Assembly (NCBI GenBank): GCA_902702965.1
Contig: CACRXP010000001.1
Span: 2,328,006-2,392,005, forward strand
DNA: 64,000 bases
Direction: 5' to 3'
DNA from: Spirometra erinaceieuropaei
Taxonomy: Eukaryota > Platyhelminthes > Cestoda > Diphyllobothriidea > Diphyllobothriidae
Each line of letters opens with the position of its first letter. Within the stretch, counting starts at the first letter, position 1. Positions 13,301 through 25,300 of the stretch are shown piece by piece. The position numbers and the translations under genes were made by a program. The notes under the pieces are model-generated. The model ran no database searches. It was not told where the DNA came from and saw only the letters and a list, made by a program, of their open reading frames with translations.

Positions 13301-16300
13301 TCTTCAGCGGACGACTGGAGAATGGAGACGAGTCGTTCAGCAGTCCCCACGATGCCAGTTATCCGAGCTTCGGTAAACACAACCTATGAGTAGGTAGTCG
13401 GGGAGTCCAGTAAAACAATACAGCATATCAAATGATTTGTTCAGGTTATGGTAAGGATAATATCTACTGAAACTTCAGCTCGACAGCCGGTAGTGGTGGG
13501 CTCAGAGACGAAACACCTGGAAAGAGGTTTGTTTTCCGTGTTGCACAGGCTTTGGGCGTGAAGTACAATTTCGTTGTACAGTGGGTCACGAAGTGTGTGG
13601 CGCATTTAAACATATAATGAGAAACTGGCGAGAAGACAGATCACGGATATGGAAAGTTATTTGTGCGTCTGAAATGAACTCGCTGTCATGCAAAGCAGTA
13701 CACGTCTCTCGGTATTATGGGTGGCAGGTTCTAATTTACGTTCTGTAGAAGGAATAGAGATGGTGACTGTAACGTGGATTTCGGGCATATCCGTGCCACC
13801 AGTCGGAAGAAACTAGGATTAAAATTAAACTAATATTTAGACGCAAGTACAGTTGATTGCCGAGCATATGATCAACTACCAGAAGCACATCTCGACAACC
13901 TGATAGATACAGTCCGGTAACGCGGAAAAGGCGTTTCGTCGATCAAGTCTTGGTTCAGATGCCACGCCCAATTGTTCACCCGGCGGAAGAAATATTCTCT
14001 CATGGTTTATAAAAAGTGGTACAGTAATCAAACGTTCGTCTGCATTTCAGACAATATAGAATCATATGTAAAGGGCCCCCAGAGGTCGCGTTACGCGACA
14101 CGATTGTCCCGTTGTGAGCTGAGGTTCGATCTGGAGGCCCGTAGGCGGTTGCGAGGTAGCCAGTACGACGTACAACGAAGACAAGGGAGACTCGGGTGGA
14201 CGTTTCTGGCTTATCAGCCGTCATCAGTGAGCCCTACCTAACCCCAGATTTGGGACTCCAACTGACGCTCTTCTGGTTATTAGTCGAACGCTCCTAACCG
14301 CTGAGCCACGGGCTCATTGCCCTGTCCGTTGCCATAGGATATATCAACTATGGAGGAGGAGCGCACATCAATCGCGTTATGGAGCCTACTCGTCCCCTTG
14401 TGCACCCACTGGATTTTACCAGTGCAGGGGGCGACAGTGGCAAAAATGGAGACCACAGAAAAGTCCAGGCAGTCGCGTATTTCACTATGCCCTACAGGCC
14501 ACGCCGAGCTGTCTCCTTACTTCCTCCTGTTTCATCACGTTGGACCGGCATTTTCGCTTAAATACAGCCGTGATTATGCCTGATCTAGCCAGTCTCGATG
14601 TCGCGGGTTGTACGTTTCGACTCATTCTCGCCTTCAGCCATAAAAACCGAATAAAGAGGAACCAAGAACCACCCCAGGTCTTGGCAAATTGTGTTGGATA
14701 AGGCTTGAAGTTGGCTTTCTTTTCGATGCTTCCAGGTGAGCAATGGGATCGGATCAAGGACAGCAACACTAAGCTCGTGAGGCGGACGACGACGAACGTG
14801 CCCAAACCAATTCAGTCGTCTCTCTTGGATAGGCTGAGACATCTTTGCTAGGTTGTCACAACGAGACGAAGTCGGTGTACTTCACTCGAAGGATGGCCCT
14901 CAGGTAGCGGTGGCCAAACAACTCAAGTTTTCGTTAATCTTCACACGCACGATTAAACATCCACAACCGCACAGAACTAACCAGACGGATGCCCGGCACA
15001 CAAATCCCTGTAGCGACGATGTCGCGTAGGGTCCACAGACGCGTTCTAAGGATTGAAAGAATCCTGCATGAAGCGTCGACGCGGAAGATGATTTCGTTCT
15101 TAGTTTGCCCATTCGACCGCGGTATCATCTGATTTACAGCCACTAATCACGGGGGGTGCCTTTTGCTGGTCGGAGATGCAGCTGAACAACAATTTGGTTT
15201 TCCCAGCGCTTATGGATAGACCGGCCGATTTAACGAATCTATTCACGGACGGCATCACAGCCTGAAGGCCACTAACGTTTGGGGCTAGTGGAACAATATC
15301 GATAGCGCAGACGAGGTCAGTCGGCAGACGTCTGGGTGCCAATGCAACAGCGTGCAGGATCGTCCGTGAATCCATTCAGTTACGTAGCCGGAAAAAGTTG
15401 ACGGCAGAATGCAGCGACCTCATTGAATGTGGGATCGAATGTTAAACGGTTACGAGAGATTGTTACGAGCCAGAGTTCGCACACTTGAGGAGTGATAGTA
15501 GGTCCCGATCGTCGCGTTGAATTCTACTACCGACACACTGTTTTGTTTCATTATCCACGACAGGAATATGGACAGAGTCCACCGCTGCGGCGAAGTCACT
15601 AAAGTGCACGGCCACCAGTTGCTGGCAGCCATGGAAGAATTCAAGAATGCGTCGTAGTGGGAATGTCTGATCCATGCATATAAGTCCAGCTGGAAACCCG
15701 GCTTGCATGGGCCTCGTCGCAGAGCCATGCATAGACTGGAACCATCTGGGAAGAACAACAGTGTAGACCTTCGCCGCAACGTCCATGGGGCCTATACCGC
15801 GGTAGTTCTCGCGCTCTGTCTTAACTCCTTTCTTAGGGACAGACACAATGATACCAGAGTCCCAGACACCAGGAACCACCTCATCTCCCTACGCATGCAA
15901 ATCAGCTCATGGAGCAAGAGCGATAGAGTGCTGCTGCTCAGTGGTTAGAGGCGTTGGACTTCCAACTAACAGGTCGCGGGATCGGGCCCTAGGTATTCCA
16001 CACTTCGGGGTTGGGTATGGCTGGCTGATGACGGTCAGAAATAGCGATTCCAGTCTCCCTTGTCTTTGTCGGTAATGTCATTCTGCCTATATCATGCGCT
16101 GCTGCGCAGCAGCTGGTTGGGTTAGAGAGAGAGAGCCCGTAAGGCACAACGGGATGAGGGAGTTCCGTAAGAACGATCGGTGAGCGCCCCCCTCCTCTAC
16201 CATAATACCGTCCCTGCTGTCGTGCAGACTCCGTATCACATCGACGATTACTCGCCGAGGTGGGGTCACATGACACTGTTTAGGCTGGATAGGCACAAAA

Positions 16301-19300
16301 CGCTGCCGTAGGGGAAGGCGAGAACGTGAGGGGTTAGTCATCGAAGATGGTACGGTGCTCGAAGTGCTCACACCAGCGTTCGACTATGGTTGACTTGTCG
16401 GCAGTTAAGTTGCCATTCACATCGCGAGCAGATTCACTCAGTAAAGAGAGCCTAGCACTAACTTAATGGATAATTTGGTAGAGCTTTCGAGTGTCATCAA
16501 GGCTTGTGGCCTGCTCGATGGAGGTAGCTAATTCAGCCCAATGGTGTTTGCAGTCAGCTCTAGCCGACCTTGCCGCCGTTTTCCGGAAATGATAATGGTA
16601 GAAGGGCGCTCACCGACAATTCTTACGGAACTCCCTCGTCCCGTTGTGCCTTTCGGGCTCTCGCTCTGGAGCCCAACCAGCAGGCGCACAGCGGCGCATG
16701 ATATAGGCAGAATAACATTACCGACAAAGACAAGGGAGACTGGAATGGCAATTTCTGGCTTATTAGCCGTCGTCAGCCAGTCACACCCAACCCCGAAGTG
16801 TGGAACATCTGGGGCTCGAAAGGATAATCGTTGCGGGGCCTGGCTGGAGCCGTCCGGGCAGGCAACTGCAAAGTTCTTCCGCTGTTACAGTCACTACGTC
16901 GTTGTGCTCCATCAAACTTCGGGTATTAAAGTCCTGGAATATTCACACATTTCAGAACGTACTACGACGGGTCCGTCCTCAGCCAAGTATTCCAGCCGAC
17001 ATGATACCTGCCTACACCACAGAACCAGGGTTGGGGAGCATGCCGGTTTCCGTGGACGTCGTAGGATGAGTTCAAGTACTAAAATAAATCGGACATTCTT
17101 ATGTTTCCTGGGAATTTGGAGTTCAAGTGGGTCGCCAACGGTCGCTCGGGTTGTTTGCCCCAGGATGTCTCTGCTAGAACTTTGGCTTAAGAGCCAGACC
17201 ACTAGGCGGTGGTGGCAAGCAAACTTACTTTATGGCAGCCCATGATCGTTGTGCCACGGTGTCATAATCGGGCTTTGTGGGTAATTTTTCCAAGGCAATC
17301 AACGTGCCAGACCTCAAGCCTACGCGCCTCACTAGTGCCGTTGCTGCTGGTCGGCGACTGATTATTCGTCAGAACCGAGAGCCTGCGTACTTCGCAGCCA
17401 GCCTTTGTTGAAGGCCTCTCCACTGTCCGCAACCAGTGGATGCGTTGGGTAGCCAAGAGATAGGCTAATAGAGGAGCCGGCTTCCCGGTACTTTTAGACC
17501 ATGTAGCATGCAAGGACATCTGCATTTTTAAGACGTGAAAATTGGCAGATCAAACTGGCTATGGTCCAGTGACGCTTATTTTTTGGGTGTTAAGGACTGT
17601 GGAAATGGTCGCAGCTCAAATTGCGGAGCATTCGAACGGAATTCGAGAGATCGACGATTCAGCTCCGATCCGGGTCAGAGTTTTCTGGGTGTGTAGATTC
17701 CCCATTTCCTTAGTTTGTAAAACCTGAAAAACCGCAACGGGACATGTTAAAACCCGAACGTGTCCCGACGTAGACTTATTTTCAGGCTGGAAGCAGTAAA
17801 ACAGGTATGATAGGCGGAGAGTAGGTCTAGGTACCCATCTGATTTTCAGTGCTTTCGCAAGCTCCTTTCCCGAGTTTTGTTCGTCTTCCAAGAGCAGTGG
17901 AGTTAATCCACTTCATATATCTGTGCATAGACTAAGGTCAAAAAAGCATGGCCGCAGTCGAAATTCCCTTGTGAAACACGCTTTTTGGTGCCCAATATGC
18001 TTGAAATGTTTGCTAGCGCCCATGCGAAGGAGGAGAGCGTCAATGTAAATGCACATTCCCGCTAACCTCAATTCCAAGAGTCTGAATGATGATATTCTTG
18101 TTGAAAGACTGTTACGAGCAGCAAGTTCTCACAACTACCCGCCAGGAGCAGATGGCGTGTTAAGGAGGAGTCGACGGTCGAATGTTTAACAGAAAACCTA
18201 ACAAGGACACAGAAGACCAAGGAAATTCGCCGATATTCTGCCTCTGCATGGCGCAGCTGCGATGGGTTCGGCTCGTCAGTGGGTCCCCTAGCATTCCCCG
18301 TGTGTTTTCTGGTAGGTACTCCAATTTACAAATTGTCGTTTTTTTAATTTCCTGACAAATTATCTACGAAGTTGGAGTAGTTCAGTTTATTCAAGGTCTA
18401 TAGGCTGAGACCTTGAATAAACTGAACTACTCCAACTTCGTAGATAATTTCTCAGGAACTTAAAAAGCGACAATTTGTAAATTGGAGTACCTACCAGAAA
18501 ACACACGGGGAATGCTGGGGGACCCACTGACGAGCCGAACACCTCGCAGCTGCGCCATGCAGCAACAAAACACCGGCGAAACAAGCGTGTATGGGCCTTT
18601 GGCTAGTACCTGTGCTATTAATATGGTATCACCTTACCCTAAAGGACACTCAAATTGTCTAGGGAAAAGCGGCACGCTACCGAAGTGTGATCGAGGTACA
18701 TATGGATAATGCAACGAACGCACACTAAAGTACGCATTCCACAGGCCGAAATAACCGCTTTTTCAGAACTTAAGTTTAAATAAGACGTCCATTGTTGCGC
18801 TCATAAAGATTCCGCAAAACTAATTTATTCGAACCAAGGATAGGAGAAGCATTGAAAAAACACCAACTGCTAAAGCAGTCAGTCTTCCAGATGTGACGAT
18901 CTGAGAAGGTGAGACAACACCCAAATCGGAGCCTAGTGTACCTCGAAATATGAATCTAAGATCCTAGTCCTATTGCGAGGATGAGGTACTCTAATTACGT
19001 GCTAATAGATCCGGTCTGGAGTGCGATTGTTCTAAGATATTCTCGAAATTAAGGTCACGATGGTAAGTTGCCAACTGCTCGAGCCATAGTAAACCTCAAC
19101 AACAAAATGGCGACTCCAAAACCACGCTCATTTTTGATTATGTGGTTTTTATCCGACCAGCGGCATCTCACTCACATAGACGTAGGCTACTTAACGCGTC
19201 AGCAGGTGGCGGACAGTGGTCGTCAGCGAAGGCTATCGTGGACCAGGCGTAAACATCTTCAGGAGTGGCAGCGCACCCTCCAACAAATATGTCAAGTAAA

Positions 19301-22300
19301 AAACCCAACTACGGAAAATAAATTGGTAGGGCACGAAAATATGGATCCTACGTGTTACGGGTGAAATTGCGCTAAATTACAGGTGGGTGGGGTTCGTTTT
19401 CGGAAGGTTAGGGTTACATTTGGGACATGGGAATAGGTGCCCCTTGGGATTTGGCGAAAGATCACCTGTAGTATGGGGGGGGGGGGGCTCCTGACTTCCG
19501 TATCCAACCCGTAATTTCGTTCGTCGCAAGCGATGAGGGCTACTGATAGCCAGGAGGAGGTGCAGCGGCGACTCGGAGAGGGGGGGGGGAATATGTTTAC
19601 GATTAGACTGACATGCGTTATCTTCGTGGTCAGCACAGTAGCCGTGTTTCGGGGCAAGACAGAGTCATGACGACAGGAAATGGGCAAGGGCGCACTGACT
19701 AACAAATCAGAAGCCACGGCTACGAGTACTAGACCAACGATGAGGTCTAGTTCACAGGATCTTGTCTTCAACGAGTTTCAGGACTTCAGTACGCGAAAGT
19801 GCCATCAACGCTGCATTAAATAGGGGTAATTGAAGTCTATCAGTTCTGGATAGAATCAAAATGTCTAATTAATCGGAAACCACCAAAGACCCGTTGGCCA
19901 ACGCATCTCGATAGTTCGAAAGCACGCTGAATCAGAGACTGAAATGCCCTAACTCCTTTCCCCCTCACACCAGCAGCAAGTCCGAGTGAAGCCCATCGGC
20001 GATGAGATTAGGCACGGTGCTTGGCGTAACGCGAAACGTCCGCCTAACGTGAACCCACAGTCACAGCAGCGTTACGAAATTAACTGTAGCTCCGACCAAT
20101 ATGACTTTACCGGTTATCCAGCACAATGATGAAACTGTAAGAGTGGTACGCACGGGAGGTGAATTAAGGGGTTCATCACCTCACCACCAAGACAGCCCTC
20201 GCAGGCGTCAGCTGATAAGCCATGGTCGACCGGACTTTTGGACGACCGAAGGGCTCAGGTCTTTGGCTAGAGCCACTGGGACCCAGACGAGCAGTTACAA
20301 GTCACAAACAAGCATCAGGCTTAAACGCGAATTTTTAGTGGAGATGTTTCATTATCTGTCGGTTGTGGACGCGCAGCGTCGCCCTAGTGAAGCTTAAAGG
20401 CAACGAAAAATTAATTAGGTAGGTCTATCATATCAATTAACGTGTCGCACAATGCTAAGATATTCCAATCACGGCAAGATGCAGGCCTTCGAGCGAGCCT
20501 CTTATCGACCGCTTGAATAAACTACATTACGTAAAAATGACTCCTCAAGTAGTATAATTTTTCCCATCGATTTTTGGCGCCCTTCTAGATTCACATATAT
20601 ATTATAGAAAATATGTACAAATATACTCATTCAATAGCAAATGACGTCTACTTCGAATTTAGTTCATGAAGAAATAGCATCCTTCGGTTTTAAAAAAAGT
20701 TTCTAACTGTGAGATTTTTACTGAGCATAAAATGTTCAAGCACAAAACATCAAAGTTTCATAAGCCATATATGTCCTCCTCTTAAGAGTACATAAAAGTG
20801 CAGAATTTGCTTCACATGCAAAGTATACAGTTTATCGATTGGAAACCCTGGATGCAAGTGTAACCACAGATCGGGTCCAAAATTATTTGGGAATTGAGGA
20901 AGCTTTTAAAGCCGCAAATACTCTTTCTTCAAACAAGAATTTAAAACAAAAGAAAATTTTCTACCAAATGAGTACAAGGGGAGTTATTTTTTGCGCACGT
21001 TTTTTAAAAGATATATCTGAATTTATAAAGGCATCAAAAATGAATGGGAAAAATTACACTACTTGAGGAGTCATTTTTATGTAATGTAGTTTATTCGGGC
21101 AGTTGACAAGATGCTCTTTCGAAAGCCTGTATCATTACATGACTAGAATATTTTAACACTGTGAGACACAATAATTAATATNGATATATATTATAGAAAA
21201 TGTGCACAAAAGTATTCTTACTCTTACTCATTCAATAGCAAATGACGTCTACTTCGAATTTTGTTCTTGAAGAAATAGCATCCTTCGGTTTTAAAAAAGT
21301 TTCTAATTGTGAGATTTTTACTGAGCATAAAATGTTCAATCACAAAGCATCAAAGTTTCATAAACCCTATATGTCCTCCTCTTAAGAGTACATAAAAGCG
21401 CAGAATTTGCTTCACATGCAAAGTATACAGTTTATCGATTGGAAACCCTGGATGCAAGTGTAACCACAGATCGGGTCCAAAATTATTTGGGAATTGAGGA
21501 AGTTTTTAAAGCCGAAAATACTCTTTCTTCAAGCAAGAATTTAAAACAAAACAAAATTTTCTACCAAATGAGTACAAGAAGAGTTATTTTTTGCGCACGT
21601 TTTTTAAAAGATATATCTGAATTTATAAAGGCATTAAAAAAATGGGAAAAATTACACTACTTGAGGAGTCATTTTTATGCAGTGCAGTTTATTCGGGCAA
21701 TTGACAAGATGCCCTTTCGAAAGCCTGTATCATTACATGAATAGAATATTTTAACACTGAGACACAATAATTAATATTCCAAACCTACCTAAGCAATCTT
21801 TCGGAATTGAAAATACACATCAAAATTTGAGTCCTTTTACGAGATAGCATATCTACTGCATTTGCCCAGAACAATATATGAGATTTTGAGCAACACTGTT
21901 TTCAAACAGGAAGTATATGCCTGCAAATGGGAGCCTAGTGGAGTATTTTCACGTATAGGACAGATGGGGCTCTTAGGCCGCGGTTCGACAGCTAACATGT
22001 TTACACTAAGGCTAAAGGGCCGCCACAGATCGTTGTGTAAAAGGGGGAGGAGTGATAAGAGCAGATAGGGAAAAACGCGTTGGGTGGCCGTATTAAAAAC
22101 GACAACTAGGATTGCTGAGCCCGAGGGAGACAGCAAGCTGAAATGAAAGCGAAAAGGAGTATTATGAGAACACAATTATTGTAGGAAAAAGTCCCTTTCC
22201 TTGAGCCTACTACGGTAGCTTGTCAACTGCAATCGATGAGGACCAACAGCTGCCGGTTGGGCAGTGGTGGACTGGTTTATATTAAGGGCGGGGGACTTTC

Positions 22301-25300
22301 GCGGCGTCAATCTCACTCTCTGTTTCCACACCCACTATGACAGGGTGAAGAGGACAGAGGGTAGGCGTCAACGCTCTGCTTGAACCTAGTCTACGTGGGC
22401 AACACATGCGCTTTTCCCAACACAGAGGAATCGGGCCTCGATATATTCGAGGCTTGTAACTACATGGGGAAGGAAAGGACTTACGCGAGCAACTTCAGCT
22501 CTTGCAGCAGCCGTCGACTCGAAGTCACTGTCCAGATCGTCTGCGGCAAAAAGTGTTTTCAGAAAGAGCAGGGCAGCCTCCAGCAGACTGTACTCCTCGT
22601 CTCGCTGTTCCGACTCAACTATAAAAAGGAAAATCCGCAAAAAATTACATGAATCGGAGAGCGGAGAGGGGGAAAACAGAAAAGCCCCAAAGTCAGGGAG
22701 ACGCCTCCAGTGACAAGGTCCTCGTCTGAAAAAATGAGACAACGAAGACAACGTTGCTTTAAGACCCAATTCGCAACTCCAGGAGAGTGCAACAACTAGT
22801 TGGTCAATTGATGGTTTAATGGGTAGACAAAGTTGAGGACAGCTCGATCGTCGATTCCAACGATGTCCACCGTGTGCTACACAGCGAGGTGCAGCAGGCA
22901 CGGTGACTTGCGCAGCATCTGTCGCACTCCCCTCTCCTACCAAACCTGGACCCGGTGCCAAGACCGAGTCAAGAAGACCGGAGACTGGGGAGGGTGCAGA
23001 TGGCTGGCACGGCCGGACCCGCACCTGGGCGTACCACCACATCCCCTGATCCACAATATACACTTGACCAGGTTTTTTTTACCAACAACAACACCCCAAA
23101 AGGGAGTCAGAAGGACGGTGATAACTGGGCCGACATGCCTACCACCTGTATACTCAGCGAGCGCAAGCGCGGGGAACCAGGTCTCCGGGAATTGCCAGCA
23201 CATACCAGGCTGCGAGGGCCATGGTTTGCTGATACTGGCATAGCACACGCTGTCAGGCCTTTTGAGACAGAGTTGGGAAGCATGCAAAACACCGGCACGA
23301 CCACGCAACCACAAAACTGGCATTAGTATGTTTGTTTCAGTAAAAGTTCCTTCCTCACTATACAATGACTGGGAGGCGCCGCGCATGGTACTCCTCGTGT
23401 CAGGAGGCGGGAGACTAATAAGCCTGCTGACTGCTGTGTGGTATTATTTAAAGAGCGGCGGTCGGTGTTCGGAGCTCGTCGTTACAGTAGCAACTTTAAA
23501 GTCACCGCGAGGAAGACGCACAAGTACAATCCTCACTGACAGCGTCTCGAGGCGACCAAGTTAGGCATCGGTCCAACCACCTAGGCCTCTGGCATGACGA
23601 ATGGTAAACAGAATGAAAAATGGGTACAGCCAAAGTTTTTGCACTGAGAACTATGCCGCGAAAGGCGCGATGCAGCAACAACGACATTGTCGGATTACGT
23701 CATGCGTGTGCGGCAGGCGTTCCTATATCCTACCAGAAAGAACAGATCCGTTTGCATATTTTCCCTGAGTAGGTCTCTAGCTAAGACCCGAGCGCGTCCG
23801 TTTCGCTGGGGTCTTCCCAATCAGGATGGCCATAGAAGTTCAACTGTGTCAGAGGTCTGGGTTTATATCATCACAGTTCATTGTGACACAAGCGTCCGGC
23901 CACTAATATCGCTGTGGTAAAACAACATAGTTAAGGTTTGTGTCGGATTCTCGTGTCACAGCGCCGAAATTGGACATAGTAATTTATTAACTTAGGACAA
24001 ATGCCGTTTCAATCACCCATTTATATTTGTCTACCTCTGACACTAAACAGCATCGAAGAAGGAGACACGATCGCTGACGTTTCGGATTCCTGCTCGAACC
24101 CATAATCAGAGATAAAAGCAGGGGGAATCCGAAAAGTCAGCGATCGTGTCTCCTTTTTCAAGACTGCTTCCTGGGACTCGTTTCTTCGCCTATATTGACT
24201 AAACAGTATATTAAACATCAAAGCTGAAGGTTCTGATAGAGCAGCTATGAATGCACATTCACTGGAGTCAAAAGCAAGCAAGGTAGTTGTTCCACAATTA
24301 GCTACCGGTGGGAGCGGGGTAACCAGGGGGCAGGTCTTCGACATCTCAAGGCTACCTTTAACTTGGTTACAATGTGAAGTAGTTGCTGCTGTTTAATTTC
24401 CTCAGAAATTAACCACGAACTTGGAGTAGATCAGTTTATTCAAGGTCTATAGGCTCAGACCGAGATTTTTTTATGTACGAATTTTTGGGCCGAAGTCCAT
24501 CAGCCACAGCGGGTAACCGGTTATATGCATTGACTGACGACATGCAGCTAGTAGTATACTTTAGGGTAAGGTGAGGAAATTAAAAAGCGCCAATTTCTGA
24601 ATTGGAGTATTTACCAGAAAACAGGTGGGAAACGCTGGGGGACCTGATGGCGAACCGAACATCTCACAGCTGCGCCCCGCGGCGGCAGAATATCGGCGAA
24701 ACACGCGTGTATGGGCTTTTGGTTAGTACCTGTGCTGAGAGTATAGTATCACCTTACCCCAAAATGTGAGGTAGGTCATTTCGTACGTTGTACCCATATC
24801 GTCGTCCTAGTAATCTGGGCCGTTGCAAAAATTTCACACGTCAAAGAAAACCCAGGTGTATTTGCTCTTCGGTAGATTTGCAATATGGAATGCATTAATG
24901 CAAATACATAATGGACTGAACAACACAGGCTAAATTCCCTCACAAATCAGCAGTTTTCAAGTGCATACACAAATACAAAAACTCATTAACCATTTTGAAA
25001 CACAGTCATGGAGAGTGCGCACCTACCCAGTTGGAGAAGGTTGTTCAGAAATTCCGTCTGTCCCAGCATCTCTTCCCCAAAACGAGATGTGTCTCGGAGG
25101 AAGCTGGAGTAAAGACCTAGGAGCTCGCGCTTCAAGTTAACTGGCTTATCCGAATTCGGCGCGAAGGATGATGTGGAAGACATAATTCTTAGCAAAAATG
25201 CGTGGTGGAAAAAATACAAGAATTAAACGTGGCTAAGACGTAATTTACCTACTTATTTGCGTGTCAGTAGTATAAATGGGAAGGGGCAGGCAATAACACC

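Larger units (their letters stand above)
13384..22484 (-). other. Gene A intron 4, a 9.1-kb repeat-rich intron
   Basis: It hosts SINE copies 2-4, an RTE pol remnant, a near-perfect inverted repeat (18244-18562), and long-TIR copy (iv) with an internal tandem duplication. Stretches 13384-14065, 16820-18240, 18645-20400 and 21800-22484 have nothing identifiable beyond G-runs at 19475 (13 G) and 19580 (10 G). Confidence 0.5.
22619..25026 (-). other. Gene A intron 3
   Basis: It contains a tail fragment of the zinc-finger RT family (about 22860-23060), a 30-bp hairpin at 24061-24153, a half copy of the 18.4-kb foldback and the 24.56-kb TIR element. 23310-24055 and 24765-25026 hold nothing I recognise. 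Confidence 0.5.

Noticed and set aside
16541..17245. 234-codon plus-strand open frame as a gene
   Set aside because: It reads through SINE copy 4 and flanking non-coding sequence. No domain is recognisable.
22386..23063. 225-codon minus-strand frame as one exon
   Set aside because: Only its 3' part (22485-22618) has splice sites and coding character. The rest covers intron sequence and a retroelement tail fragment.
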